From positions 1 to 64,000 of the forward strand of contig NZ_JALM01000035.1 in assembly GCF_000737195.2 (NCBI RefSeq): DNA of 64,000 nucleotides, read 5' to 3'. Below the pieces are notes generated by a model. The model was not told the DNA's origin. It saw only the letters and a program-made list of their open reading frames with translations, and did not search any database. This DNA comes from Sciscionella sediminilitoris. GTDB taxonomy: Bacteria > Actinomycetota > Actinomycetes > Mycobacteriales > Pseudonocardiaceae. Positions 42,782 through 51,527 of this stretch are shown piece after piece. Each line of letters begins with the position of its first letter. Position 1 is the stretch's first letter. The position numbers were made by a program, and so were the translations under genes.

Positions 42782-43723
42782 TCAGTCCATACCGGCCGCG
42801 GCGCGCAGCCGGGCGGTGGTCTGCTCGATGTCCACGTGCCTGCCCCGTGCGGTGAACCACCGCGCGAGGTTGGTGACGTCCCGTTCCAGGATCGCCGGCC
42901 CGTTCGGGTTCACCACCAGCTCGACCACTTGCGGCAGATCGATGAGCATCGGGCGCCCCTCGTGCACGAGCACGTTGTACGGGGACAGGTCGCCGTGGGT
43001 CAGGCCGGCCTCGGCGAGCAGGGTGAGCGCCTCGATCAGCTGGGCCCAGAGCCGGTCGAGTTCGCCCGGATCCGGGCGCAGTTCGGCGAGCCGGGGCGCG
43101 GCGCCCGACTCGTCGCCCAGGTATTCGAGCAGCAGCTCGGTGCCGTGGCGCTGCACCGGGTAGGGAACGGGGGCGCCGAGCTGCCAGAGCCGGGACAGTG
43201 CGGCGAACTCGGCGATCGTCCACTGCTCGGCGATCAGGTTGCGGCCGAAGGCGGTGCGGTTCTGCACCGCCCGCAGCTCGCGGGACTTGCGCATCCTGCG
43301 ACCTTCCAGGTACCCGGCGTCCCGGTGGAACTGCCGGTGCTCGGGCGGGCGGTAGCGCTTGGCCGCGAGCAGGCTGGTGCGCTCGTTCCCGGGCAGGGCG
43401 CGCCGGATGAGATGTACATCCGCCTCCTTCCCGGTCTTGAGCACACCGAGCTCGGTATCGGTCGCCGCGGCCTCGGTGAGCACCCAGCCGGGAAGCGGTC
43501 CCGGGCCGGGCACCGCGTCCGGGTAGCTGGAGTACCGCTCGTCCTCTTCGGCTGGGCCGTCGTCCTTGCTGTTCTCGAGCAGCGCCTTGGCTTCCTCGGT
43601 GAGCCGTCCGGAGCGGATCGGCCGCGGCTCGTCGTCGAATCGGCGCCTGCGCGCCCGACGGGGTTCGCGCTCGGTGAAATCCTCGTAGTCTTCGTAATCC
43701 GCTGGATCGGTGGAGTAACGCAC
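42782..43723 (-). CDS. RIO-type protein kinase
   Basis: A 313-residue atypical kinase of the RIO1 family. The flexible P-loop TGKEADVH (97-104), Lys122 in AAKRY, the catalytic loop HGDLSPYN (D245, N250) and metal-binding IDLPQ (D262) are all intact, so it should bind and hydrolyse ATP. Residues 1-75 are a charged disordered extension (Arg- and Asp/Glu-rich). Bacterial RIO kinases have unknown substrates. GTG start with AGGA upstream. A 20-codon ORF with a perfect Shine-Dalgarno lies 54 nt upstream in the same direction. Confidence 0.9.
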   Translation of the reverse strand: MRYSTDPADYEDYEDFTEREPRRARRRRFDDEPRPIRSGRLTEEAKALLENSKDDGPAEEDERYSSYPDAVPGPGPLPGWVLTEAAATDTELGVLKTGKEADVHLIRRALPGNERTSLLAAKRYRPPEHRQFHRDAGYLEGRRMRKSRELRAVQNRTAFGRNLIAEQWTIAEFAALSRLWQLGAPVPYPVQRHGTELLLEYLGDESGAAPRLAELRPDPGELDRLWAQLIEALTLLAEAGLTHGDLSPYNVLVHEGRPMLIDLPQVVELVVNPNGPAILERDVTNLARWFTARGRHVDIEQTTARLRAAAGMD

Positions 43724-43777
43724 TTCCTGTGCTCCTGATGGGTTCGAATGCTTACCGCCCCATCGCGGGGGAGCGCG

Positions 43778-43840
43778 TTACGCGGCGTCCCCGGCGGGTG
43801 CGGTCCGGTCTGTGGGCAGGCTGAACACAACGACCGTCAT
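43778..43840 (-). CDS. 20-residue peptide ORF with perfect Shine-Dalgarno, upstream of the RIO kinase
   Basis: AAGGAGGT lies 5-6 nt before an ATG that opens MTVVVFSLPTDRTAPAGDAA, then TAA. This is the best ribosome-binding site in the window, so the peptide is likely translated. It could be a leader controlling the RIO kinase mRNA: the following 54 nt contain CCCC/GGGG runs able to pair. The rest of the 268-nt gap between start codons (43723-43992) holds an inverted repeat GAACCC-N11-GGGTTC at 43870-43892 and a TATCTT before the divergent gene. Confidence 0.55.
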   Translation of the reverse strand: MTVVVFSLPTDRTAPAGDAA

Positions 43841-43991
43841 GGCGCACCTCCTTCGCCGGTTGTCTCGATGAACCCGATCCTGGCGCGGGTTCCCGGTTCG
43901 CGCAACGGAATTACTCGGGCGCTTGGCCGGAGCCGGACACAGGGGGATATCTTGAGGGCAGTCGATTCCGGGAGAAGGTGAGCGCCGCATC

Positions 43992-44933
43992 ATGACCGTC
44001 GTCCACGGGCTGCGAGAGCAGGCGCTCGGCTGGCAGGACATCCCGGTGGACACCCGGTCGGCGCTGGCTTTCCAACTCGGTGCGGGCGTGGTGCAGGCGC
44101 TGCGCCAGGACGCCGAGATCCCCGGCTCGGTCGCGGTGCGGCTGCTGCTCGACGACGGTCGGTGGGCGTTCGTCCGCGCGCTTCCCGCCCTGCATCCGCG
44201 CGCCAGCGGGCTGCGCGCCGAGGCCGAGACCACCGCGCTGCTGCCCAGGACCGCCCCGGTGCCCGAGGTGTTCGGTGTCGTGGACGGGGAATGGCTCGCC
44301 GTGGTGTTCAGCGACCTGGACGGGGCGCGAGTGAACCTGCGGCCCGGTTCCCCGGACTGCAGCGCGATGTTCACCGCGATCGGCAGGGCCGTGCGGACCC
44401 TGACCCCGTGCCCGGTGGCCGGGGCTCCCGAAGCGCTCACCGAACTCGACGGCCTGCTCAGTGTCTGGCGCACGCCCGGATCGCTGCCGTCCGGACTCGA
44501 TCCCTGGCTCGAGTCCAATGTGGACTCGCTGGCCGCCGTGGAGACCGCGTGGCATCCCTGGTCGGACGGGGATACCTTGCTGCACAACGATTTGCGCCCG
44601 GACACCCTGGTGCGCACCGGGACCGGCCAGGTGCTGATCACCGGCTGGCAGCGGCCGTTGCGGGGTGCGGCCTGGCTGGACATCACTCCGTTGGTGCCCT
44701 ATCTGCTCGTCGCCGGGCACGCCATCGCCACCGCGGAAAAGCTCGTGCTCTCCCGTCCCGAACTGCGCGCCGTGCCCGCCTGGGCGGTCACCGGCTACGC
44801 GGCCGCGCTGTGCGGATACTGGCAGTTCGCCTCCCGCTGCCCCGAACCGCCCGGTTCCGCGGGTCTGCGCGAACAGCAGCGCAAGATCGCCGCGGCCGCG
44901 CTGCGCTGGGTACGCCACCGCACGCGTTGGTGA
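43992..44933 (+). CDS. APH-fold pseudokinase-like protein
   Basis: A 313-residue protein of the aminoglycoside phosphotransferase fold (maltokinase-like layout). LLHNDLRPDTLV (197-208) keeps the catalytic Asp200 but has Thr205 where Asn binds metal, and the second metal Asp is lost (LITGW at 215-219). It is therefore probably not an active kinase. A six-codon GTG ORF at 43978-43995 overlaps its ATG as ATGA. It is divergent from the RIO kinase leader ORF. Role unknown. Confidence 0.7.
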   Translation: MTVVHGLREQALGWQDIPVDTRSALAFQLGAGVVQALRQDAEIPGSVAVRLLLDDGRWAFVRALPALHPRASGLRAEAETTALLPRTAPVPEVFGVVDGEWLAVVFSDLDGARVNLRPGSPDCSAMFTAIGRAVRTLTPCPVAGAPEALTELDGLLSVWRTPGSLPSGLDPWLESNVDSLAAVETAWHPWSDGDTLLHNDLRPDTLVRTGTGQVLITGWQRPLRGAAWLDITPLVPYLLVAGHAIATAEKLVLSRPELRAVPAWAVTGYAAALCGYWQFASRCPEPPGSAGLREQQRKIAAAALRWVRHRTRW

Positions 44934-44952
44934 CTCAGATCACAGTACGGCC

Positions 44953-44980
44953 TGTCGAAATCCTCTCGTCCGCTCCGACC
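44953..44980 (+). promoter_or_regulatory. ECF42-type promoter of the VOC-SRPBCC-DGPF-sigma operon
   Basis: TGTCGA (44953-44958) and CGACC (44976-44980) are separated by 17 nt, matching the TGTCGA / CGA-T/A-C promoter reported for ECF42 sigma factors. The transcript would start about 25 nt before the VOC gene, whose ribosome-binding site GGAGAGAGGAGAAGG follows. This implies that the sigma factor at the end of the operon controls its own operon. Confidence 0.65.
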
Positions 44981-45011
44981 TCAGCGGACCCATCGGAGAG
45001 AGGAGAAGGAC

Positions 45012-45383
45012 ATGGGACAGCCCATCGCGCACTTCGAGATCATCGGCACCGATCCGGCGCGGCTGCGCGGCTACTACGGGGAACTGTTCGGCTGGCGGTT
45101 CGGCCTCGGTGACGCCGCGAGTGAACACGTGTCCGCCCCGGAGCAATACGGCTTCGTGGACGGGGAGAGCACCGGCGGGATCAACGGCGGGATCGGTGGC
45201 GGGCCCGGCTACGGCAGCAGGGTCCTGGTCTACGTCGCGGTTCCGGATGTCGGGGAAGCCCTGCGCAGGGCCGAGGAACTTGGCGGTGCGCGCCGGTTCG
45301 GGCCGATCCGCCGGGACGGGTTCGCCGTCGGCCAGTTCACCGATCCGGAGGACAACGTGATCGGCCTGGCGGGTGCGCGATGA
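45012..45383 (+). CDS. VOC-superfamily protein (glyoxalase/bleomycin-resistance fold)
   Basis: A 123-residue protein with two beta-alpha-beta-beta-beta modules; it opens IAHFEIIGTDPARLRGYYGELFGW and ends QFTDPEDNVIGL, the usual VOC borders. VOC proteins use metal to act on or bind small electrophiles, peroxides or antibiotics. It is first in a four-gene operon linked by ATGA/GTGA overlaps and led by an ECF42-type promoter. Substrate unknown. Confidence 0.88.
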   Translation: MGQPIAHFEIIGTDPARLRGYYGELFGWRFGLGDAASEHVSAPEQYGFVDGESTGGINGGIGGGPGYGSRVLVYVAVPDVGEALRRAEELGGARRFGPIRRDGFAVGQFTDPEDNVIGLAGAR

Positions 45384-45877
45384 CCGTGACCGGAGCGCAC
45401 ACCGAGGTGCGCCTGCGGGTGGATCTGCCGGTGGACCAGTTGTGGGCACTGGTGAGCGATGTGCCCTCCTACGGCCGCTGGAGCCCGGAGTGCGTGCGCA
45501 CCGAATGGCTCGATCCCGGGGCAGGTGCGCCGGAAGCCGGTGACCGGTTCACCGGGCACAACGAGTTCGGGAACGGGTTCAGCACCGATGCGTTGTGCGA
45601 GGTGACCGAGGTGGGGAAACCGCACGTGTTCGCCTGGGCGGTGCTGGACGAGAACGGGGACGCGGGATCGCTGTGGCGGTACGTGCTCACCCCGGAAGGC
45701 AGGCGAACCCTGCTCTCGCACGAATTCCGGCACGGATCCGGGCACACCGTGGCGCGTGAGATGGCCGCGGACGATTCCGGTTTCCTGGCGCGCAGGCTCG
45801 CCGAACTGCGTGCCAACATGCAAGACTCGCTCGCCGCGATGCTGCACGGTGTCGGCTATCAGGAGGTGTCCGCATGA
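45380..45877 (+). CDS. SRPBCC/START-like domain protein
   Basis: A 165-residue helix-grip protein. RVDLPVDQLWALVSDVPSYGRWSPEC is the typical first strand and helix, and the long C-terminal helix (FLARRLAELRANMQDSLAAML) lines the hydrophobic cavity. Such proteins bind lipids or aromatic ligands or act as cyclases and coenzyme-Q-like binders. Overlaps both neighbours by 4 nt, so co-translated in the ECF42-type operon. Confidence 0.87.
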   Translation: MTVTGAHTEVRLRVDLPVDQLWALVSDVPSYGRWSPECVRTEWLDPGAGAPEAGDRFTGHNEFGNGFSTDALCEVTEVGKPHVFAWAVLDENGDAGSLWRYVLTPEGRRTLLSHEFRHGSGHTVAREMAADDSGFLARRLAELRANMQDSLAAMLHGVGYQEVSA

Positions 45878-46269
45878 AATACCTGTTGCTCATCTACAGC
45901 AACCCGCGCAACTGGGCGCATCCCACCTTCGAGCACACGCCCGGATTCCTGGCGATGCCCGAGGCCGAACGCGCCGAACTGCTCGAGCAGAACGCGGAAC
46001 TGGAACGGGAAATGAGCGAGTCGGGGGAATTCGTGGCCGGGGTTCCGCTCGCGGATCCGGTGCACACCAGGACCGCGCGGGTCCGGGACGGACTTCCCGC
46101 CACCACCGACGGGCCCTATGTGGAGTCGAAAGAGGCGCTCGCCGGATATTTCGTGCTCGACTGCGCGAGCATGGAACGGGCCGTGGAGATCGCGGAACGT
46201 TTTCCCGACGCCCGCTTCGGCGGGGTCGAGGTGCACCCGATCATGGAATTCTCCGGTCAGGAAATGTGA
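45874..46269 (+). CDS. YCII-related DGPF-family protein
   Basis: A 131-residue dimeric alpha/beta-barrel protein. MKYLLLIYSN and the signature TTDGPYVESKEALAGYFVLD define the DGPF (YCII-like) family, and the ferredoxin-like fold ends VEVHPIMEF. DGPF genes stand next to ECF42 sigma genes in many actinobacteria and proteobacteria. They may be enzymes or stress sensors; no activity is established. The stop overlaps the sigma gene as GTGA. Confidence 0.9.
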   Translation: MKYLLLIYSNPRNWAHPTFEHTPGFLAMPEAERAELLEQNAELEREMSESGEFVAGVPLADPVHTRTARVRDGLPATTDGPYVESKEALAGYFVLDCASMERAVEIAERFPDARFGGVEVHPIMEFSGQEM

Positions 46270-47492
46270 CCGGCCGCCGGGAAACCGGGGACCTGCTGCG
46301 CTCCCTGGCGCCGCGGGTCCTCGGTGCGCTGCTGCGCCGCTACGGCGATTTCGAGGCGGCCGAGGACGCGGTGCAGGAGGCGCTGCTCGCCGCGGCGCGC
46401 AGCTGGCCGGACACCGGCTTGCCCGAGCAGCCCGAAGCCTGGCTGATCCGGGTCGCCGCGCGCAGACTGGTCGACGAAGTGCGCAGCGAGGCGGCGAGCC
46501 GGGCGCGCGAACAGCGCTACACGGCCCTGGAAACGCCGGTCACCGCGCAGCCAGCGGACGCAGCGCAGCCCGAGGACACGCTGACCCTCCTGTTGCTGTG
46601 CTGTCACCAGAGCCTCGATCCGCCCGCGCAGATCGCGCTCACCCTGCGCGCGGTCGGCGGGCTGAGCACCACCGAGATCGCCAGGGCCTTCCTGGTCCCG
46701 GAAACCACCATGGGGCAACGCATCAGCCGCGCCAAGAAACGCATCAAGGCCGCGGGTGCGCGGTTCGTTCGACCGTGCGGGGCCGAACGGGCGCAACGGC
46801 TGCGCAGTGTGCTGCACGTGCTCTATCTCGTTTTCAACGAGGGCTACACGGCGAGTTCGGGTGACCGGTTGCGCCGCGGCGAGCTGACCGAGGAGGCCAT
46901 CCGGCTCGCCCGCCTCGTGCGGGAACTGCTCACCGGAGACGGTGAGGCCACCGGCCTGCTCGCGCTGATGCTGCTGCTCGACGCGCGCCGGTCCGCGAGG
47001 GTCGATGCGGATGGTGGTCTCGTCCCGCTCGCCGAACAGGACCGTTCCCGATGGGACCGCGTCGCGATCGAGGAGGGCAGCGCGCTGCTCACCGAGGCCC
47101 TGTCCAGCGCGCCGGTCGGCCCTTATCAGCTCCAGGCCGCGATCGCCGCCGTGCACGCCGAGGCGCCGGACTGGCAGCGCACCGACTGGAGCCAGATCGT
47201 CCGGCTCTACGAACTGCTCGCCGCGCTCGAACCCAATCCGATGGTCACGCTCAACCAGGCAGTGGCGGTCGCCATGGACCAGGGCCCGGATGCCGGGCTC
47301 GCCCTGCTCGAGCCGCTCGATTCCGATGCCCGTACCGCGGGGCACCACCGGCTGCACGCCGTCCGCGCGCATCTGCTCGAACTCGCCGGGGATCTCGCGC
47401 GGGCCCGGGACTGCTACCGGAAAGCGGCCAGCCTGACCACGAGCGTTCCCGAACAGCGTTACCTCACCGGGCGAGCCGACCGGCTCGGGTGA
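46266..47492 (+). CDS. ECF42-type sigma factor with C-terminal extension
   Basis: A 408-residue protein. Region 2 is at about 10-75 (YGDFEAAEDAVQEALLAA) and region 4 at 105-160 (GLSTTEIARAFLVPETTMGQRISRAKKRI). A long C-terminal part follows: a helical DUF6596-like block (LRSVLHVLYLVFNEGYTASSG) and TPR-like helices (RTDWSQIVRLYELLAALEPNPMVTLNQAVA). Such extensions replace a separate anti-sigma factor in group ECF42 and are needed for activity in the Streptomyces member studied. No anti-sigma gene is adjacent. The upstream promoter suggests autoregulation. Confidence 0.92.
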   Translation: MTGRRETGDLLRSLAPRVLGALLRRYGDFEAAEDAVQEALLAAARSWPDTGLPEQPEAWLIRVAARRLVDEVRSEAASRAREQRYTALETPVTAQPADAAQPEDTLTLLLLCCHQSLDPPAQIALTLRAVGGLSTTEIARAFLVPETTMGQRISRAKKRIKAAGARFVRPCGAERAQRLRSVLHVLYLVFNEGYTASSGDRLRRGELTEEAIRLARLVRELLTGDGEATGLLALMLLLDARRSARVDADGGLVPLAEQDRSRWDRVAIEEGSALLTEALSSAPVGPYQLQAAIAAVHAEAPDWQRTDWSQIVRLYELLAALEPNPMVTLNQAVAVAMDQGPDAGLALLEPLDSDARTAGHHRLHAVRAHLLELAGDLARARDCYRKAASLTTSVPEQRYLTGRADRLG

Positions 47493-48068
47493 TCACCAGG
47501 CGCGGCGGCCGAGCTGGGCGAGCAGCCTGGTCTGCGCGTCCGCGCCCTCCGGCGGGGTCAGCGCCGCGGCGAACAGGCCACCGGTGGCCACCTGCTCGGC
47601 GTTCTCGGCGACCCATGCCGCGGTCGCCTCGAGCAGATCCCCGGGCAGCGCCCGGTCGAGTCCGGCCGCGGTGCGCAGGTCCCACAGATGGGTCGTCACA
47701 TCAAGGGTGTGGATCCGCAGGAACTCGCGCAACGCGAGCCCGCCGAACCCGGCATGCTCCCGATCGAGCTCCGCTTCCGCCAGGTCCGTCTCGGCCGCCG
47801 TGCGGGCAGCCACCCAGGTGGCGAGTGGATCGGCGCCGCAGAGCGGGCCCGGCGGCTCGTGCGCGAACCGTTCGTCCGGCGGCTGACCGTTCCCGATCAC
47901 CGAATGCAGGAACTGCACCCCGCCGAGCACGTGGCCGACCAGATCGCGGACCGTCCACTCGGTGCATGGGGGCGCCAGTTCCCACACCGGCTCGGTCAGT
48001 TCGCCGAGGGTCGCCTCGAACTCGGCGAGCGCGTGCCGGTAGGTATCGGTGATCGTGTGCTCCGGCAT
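47493..48068 (-). CDS. Mycothiol-dependent maleylpyruvate isomerase-like (DinB-type, TIGR03086) protein
   Basis: A 191-residue four-helix-bundle protein. CTEWTVRDLVGHVLGGVQFLHSVIG contains the first metal His of the DinB_2/MDMPI N-terminal domain, and RIHTLDVTTHLWDLRTAAG another. Members are thought to be thiol- or mycothiol-dependent enzymes, consistent with mshB. ATG 48068 has AAGGGGCG upstream; an in-frame GTG at 48122 that overlaps the preceding lipoprotein stop (GTGA) would add 18 residues. Confidence 0.82.
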   Translation of the reverse strand: MPEHTITDTYRHALAEFEATLGELTEPVWELAPPCTEWTVRDLVGHVLGGVQFLHSVIGNGQPPDERFAHEPPGPLCGADPLATWVAARTAAETDLAEAELDREHAGFGGLALREFLRIHTLDVTTHLWDLRTAAGLDRALPGDLLEATAAWVAENAEQVATGGLFAAALTPPEGADAQTRLLAQLGRRAW

Positions 48069-48118
48069 GCGGATCGCCCCTTCGCGAATTCGGGTGGGAC
48101 GATCCCAGGGCACAGCCG

Positions 48119-48577
48119 TCACGAGCAGCCGGTGTTCGCCTTTCGCGCCCTGTCCAGCGCACCGGCCGCCTTCGTGGCCCTCTCCTGCGCCTGCTTCCGC
48201 TCCGCACCGGCCTGCGCGGCATCGGCACTGAGCTGGGCGGCCTCGGCCAGTGCGTTCGCCGCGTCCGCCTGGGTGTGCGCGGATTCCGCGGAACCGGCGG
48301 CGCTGTCCCCGGGACCGGTGTTCTTCGCGGTCCCGTCGGCGCTGTCGGCGGCGGCGTTCGCCTTGTCCGCGGCCTGCTTGGCCTTGTCCGCCTTCGCCGC
48401 GACCGCCGTCAGCTCCGCATCGGTGCGCTTCTTTGCCTGTTCCGCGGTCGTGACCGCCTTCTGCTGGGCGGCGCACTGGGCCTCGGTCTTCCCCGAACCG
48501 CACGCCGCGGTGGCCAGGGTCGCCGCGATCGCGCTGACGAGCAGCGCACGGCGGAGTGCTTGCGGTGCTGTGGACAT
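48119..48577 (-). CDS. Ala-rich coiled-coil lipoprotein
   Basis: A 152-residue exported protein. The signal peptide ends in a lipobox-like ATAAC (Cys at residue 26). The mature part is an Ala/Lys/Gln-rich helix (AVAAKADKAKQAADKANAAADSA), broken by a short Gly/Pro loop, and ends in a Cys. It probably forms a long helical hairpin on the outer face of the membrane. GGGGAG lies 5 nt before the ATG. Function unknown. Confidence 0.75.
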   Translation of the reverse strand: MSTAPQALRRALLVSAIAATLATAACGSGKTEAQCAAQQKAVTTAEQAKKRTDAELTAVAAKADKAKQAADKANAAADSADGTAKNTGPGDSAAGSAESAHTQADAANALAEAAQLSADAAQAGAERKQAQERATKAAGALDRARKANTGCS

Positions 48578-48682
48578 CGTTCTCCCCGGTTCGTCCTGGA
48601 CGGCGGTCACCGCCCGAGCCGGGTATCGGTACCGGCCGAGGAGCCGTTACCGCGCGCTCACCCCCGATTCCCCGCCGCCCCG

Positions 48683-49027
48683 CTATTCGGGATGCTCGCC
48701 GACGCAGAACTCGTTGCCCTCCGGGTCGGCGAACACCGTCCAGCTGAGTCCGGGTACGGAATGCTCGCCGAGCACGGTCGCGCCGAGGCCGGTGAGGCGT
48801 TCGGCGGCCGCGGCCCGGGGTTCGCCGCCGAGGTCGAGATGCACCCGGTTCTTCCCGGCCTTCACTTCGGGAACCCGTTGCAGGCCGAGTCGTACGTGTT
48901 CCCCGCCGAGCAGGACGAACTCGCCGTAGTCGGCGAGCACCCGCACGCCGAGCGCCTCGGTCCAGAATCCGGCCAGTCTCGCCGGATCCGCGCAGTCGAT
49001 GGTCACCATGCCGATGCTGAGTGTCAT
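48683..49027 (-). CDS. VOC-superfamily protein
   Basis: A 114-residue glyoxalase-fold protein (VTIDCADPARLAGFWTEALG, NRVHLDLGG, ending VFADPEGNEFCVGE). His and Glu residues that usually bind metal are present in VHLDL and NEFCVGE. Stand-alone, substrate unknown. The ATG lies 7 nt after TAACCT (49040 down to 49035) and is divergent from proS with a 77-nt gap. Confidence 0.87.
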   Translation of the reverse strand: MTLSIGMVTIDCADPARLAGFWTEALGVRVLADYGEFVLLGGEHVRLGLQRVPEVKAGKNRVHLDLGGEPRAAAAERLTGLGATVLGEHSVPGLSWTVFADPEGNEFCVGEHPE

Positions 49028-49104
49028 GCGCGGCAGGTTAGCGCCGGGGTCGGACAGTTTTATCCGGTTGAGCCGCGCCCGGCGGCGCGCGTTACTCTGC
49101 ACCG

Positions 49105-50850
49105 GTGATTACCAGGATGTCCGCGCTGTTCCTTCGTACCCTCCGCGAGGATCCGGCCGACGCGGAACTGCCGAGCCACAAGCTGCTCGTGCGCGCCGGC
49201 TATGTCCGCCGCGCCGCGCCGGGCGTGTTCACCTGGTTGCCGCTCGGGCTGCGCGTGCTGCGCAATATCGAACGCGTGGTGCGCGAGGAGATGAACGCGA
49301 TCGGCGGCCAGGAGATCGAGTTTCCCGCCCTGCTGCCGCGCGAGCCGTACGAGGCCTCCGGCCGGTGGACCGAGTATGGCCCGCTGCTGTTCCGCCTCAA
49401 GGACCGCAAGGGCGCGGACTATCTGCTCGGCCCGACGCACGAGGAATTGTTCGCGCTCACCGTCAAGGGCGAGTTCTCCTCGTACAAGGACTACCCGCTT
49501 TTCCTGTACCAGATCCAGACGAAATACCGGGACGAGGCGCGGCCGCGCGCGGGAATCCTGCGTGGCCGCGAATTCGTCATGAAGGATTCGTACTCCTTCG
49601 ATCTCGACGACGAGGGACTGAAGCAGTCCTATCAGCGGCATCGCGAAGCCTATGTGCGCATCTTCGACCGTCTTCGGCTGAACTACGTGATCGTGGCCGC
49701 GCTTTCCGGGGCGATGGGTGGTTCGGCGTCCGAGGAATTCCTCGCGGAGAGCGAATTCGGTGAGGACACCTTCGTCCGATCGGATTCCTCGGACTATGCC
49801 GCCAATGTGGAGGCCGTGATCACCCCGCCGCCGGCCGAGCGGCCGATCGAGGATCAGCCGCCCGCGGTCAAGCATCTGACGCCGAACACGCCCACCATCC
49901 AGACCCTCGTGGATCACCTCAACGGGATGGACCTGGGCCGTACCTTCACCGCAGCGGACACCCTGAAGAACGTGCTGCTGAAGCTGCGCCAGCCGGGGAG
50001 CACGGAATGGGAACTGCTCGCGATCGGGGTTCCCGGGGATCGCGAGGTCGACGAGAAGCGCCTGGAGGCCGCACTCGAACCGGCCGAGGTCGCCATGCTC
50101 ACCGAGGAGGACTTCGCGGCGAACCCCTTCCTCGTCAAGGGATACATCGGCCCGAAAGCCTTGCAGGACAACAAGATTCGTTACCTGGTCGATCCGCGGA
50201 TCGTGTCCGGCACGGCCTGGGTCACCGGCGCGGACGAGGCCGATCACCACGTGGTGGACCTGGTGTGCGGCCGTGATTTCACCCCGGACGGCACGATCGA
50301 GGCCGCCGAGGTGCGCGCGGGCGATCCCTCGCCGGACGGGCAGGGCAAACTGGTGGCCGCTCGCGGTATCGAGATCGGGCACTGCTTCCAGCTCGGCCGC
50401 AAGTACGCGGACGTCTTCGAACTCGACGCGCTCGGCGCGGACTCGAAACCGATCCGGATCACCATGGGGTCCTACGGGATCGGGGTCTCCCGGCTGGTCG
50501 CGGCGATCGCCGAGCAGTCGCACGACGACAAGGGCATCATCTGGCCGCGCGAGGTCAGCCCGTTCGGGGTGCACATCGTGCTCGCCGGTAAGGACGAGCA
50601 GATCCGGACCGAGGGCGAGCGCATCGCGGCCGAACTCGACACGGCCGGGATCGAGGTGCTGCTCGACGACCGTCAGGTGAGTCCCGGGGTCAAGTTCTCG
50701 GACGCCGAACTCGTCGGGGTGCCGACGATTCTGGTGGTCGGGCGCGGACTGCGGGACGGTGTGGTCGAGGTACGGGACCGCTTCACCGAAGAGCGCTCCG
50801 ATGTGCCGGTCGGCGAGGCGGTCGAACGACTGCTCACCGCCGCGCGATGA
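49105..50850 (+). CDS. proS: Prolyl-tRNA synthetase
   Basis: A 581-residue class II aminoacyl-tRNA synthetase of the bacterial type. Motif 2 is in [21 protein letters not shown] (quoted in part: [11 protein letters not shown]), motif 3 in [16 protein letters not shown], with the editing insertion domain between (about residues 225-380) and the anticodon-binding domain at the end. It charges tRNA-Pro. The GTG lies 6 nt after TACTCT (49093-49098), pointing to a leaderless mRNA. AraC and APH-like genes follow, overlapping head to tail. Confidence 0.96.
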   Translation: MITRMSALFLRTLREDPADAELPSHKLLVRAGYVRRAAPGVFTWLPLGLRVLRNIERVVREEMNAIGGQEIEFPALLPREPYEASGRWTEYGPLLFRLKDRKGADYLLGPTHEELFALTVKGEFSSYKDYPLFLYQIQTKYRDEARPRAGILRGREFVMKDSYSFDLDDEGLKQSYQRHREAYVRIFDRLRLNYVIVAALSGAMGGSASEEFLAESEFGEDTFVRSDSSDYAANVEAVITPPPAERPIEDQPPAVKHLTPNTPTIQTLVDHLNGMDLGRTFTAADTLKNVLLKLRQPGSTEWELLAIGVPGDREVDEKRLEAALEPAEVAMLTEEDFAANPFLVKGYIGPKALQDNKIRYLVDPRIVSGTAWVTGADEADHHVVDLVCGRDFTPDGTIEAAEVRAGDPSPDGQGKLVAARGIEIGHCFQLGRKYADVFELDALGADSKPIRITMGSYGIGVSRLVAAIAEQSHDDKGIIWPREVSPFGVHIVLAGKDEQIRTEGERIAAELDTAGIEVLLDDRQVSPGVKFSDAELVGVPTILVVGRGLRDGVVEVRDRFTEERSDVPVGEAVERLLTAAR

Positions 50851-51527
50851 CCGCGCAGCCGTACCGCGAGCGGCCGAGCGCCCTGCCCGGCGCGCTGCTC
50901 TGGTGCGGCTCGAACCCGGTCGACGGGATGCAGACCGTGCTCCCGGACGGGTGCATGGATCTGATCTATGCCAACGGAAAGCTGATCGTGGCCGGTCCGG
51001 ACACGCACGCGCACCGGGTCCCGGTTCGCTCCGCTGACCGTTGCCTCGCGCTGCGGTTCGCACCGGGTCAGGCGCCAGGGGTGCTCGGCGCCCGGGCGGA
51101 CGAACTGCGGGACACGAGGGTCGACCTCGGCGCGCTGTGGCCGGACAAAGCGGTGCGCCAGGCGCGCGAGCTCGTCCAGCTCCACGGTGCTCGTGGGCTG
51201 GAAACCATTGCCCGGCAACGGTTTTCCGGATCCGACCCGTTCGCGGGCGCGGTGCTCGAGCTCGCCGCCGGTGGCGCGCCGGTCGCCCGGATCGCCGCGG
51301 AGACCGGATACGGGCCCCGCCAACTGAACCGGCGCTGCGCCGCGGTTTTCGGCTACGGCGCGAAGACCCTGGCGCGGATCCTGCGGCTGCGCAGGGGACT
51401 CGCCCTCGTCGCCGAGGGCGCACCGCTGGCTGAGGTCGCGGTGCGCTCCGGGTACGCCGATCAGGCACATTTCTCCCGGGACGCGCGGGCACTCACCGGA
51501 CTGCCGCCGAGCAGGCTGGTGCGCTGA
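50847..51527 (+). CDS. AraC-family transcriptional regulator
   Basis: A 226-residue regulator. The N-terminal domain ([25 protein letters not shown]) is the DUF6597-like sensor common in actinobacterial AraC proteins, and the C-terminal double helix-turn-helix ends [17 protein letters not shown]. It is translationally coupled to proS (ATGA) and to the next phosphotransferase (TGATG). It may control the downstream resistance-like gene, but no operator is visible inside this tight cluster. Confidence 0.87.
   Translation: MTAQPYRERPSALPGALLWCGSNPVDGMQTVLPDGCMDLIYANGKLIVAGPDTHAHRVPVRSADRCLALRFAPGQAPGVLGARADELRDTRVDLGALWPDKAVRQARELVQLHGARGLETIARQRFSGSDPFAGAVLELAAGGAPVARIAAETGYGPRQLNRRCAAVFGYGAKTLARILRLRRGLALVAEGAPLAEVAVRSGYADQAHFSRDARALTGLPPSRLVR

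Noticed and set aside
43738-43760. GGGTTCGAATGC resembling a tRNA T-arm
   Set aside because: No acceptor stem, D-arm or anticodon arm can be built around it; it lies in the RIO kinase leader.
43978-43995. Six-codon ORF overlapping the start of the APH-fold gene
   Set aside because: The geometry fits (ATGA overlap), but it is so short that chance is likely and the purine-rich site directly abuts its GTG.
49060-51492. 810-codon open frame on the minus strand opposite proS and the AraC gene
   Set aside because: Spans two well-supported genes on the other strand and shows no motif.
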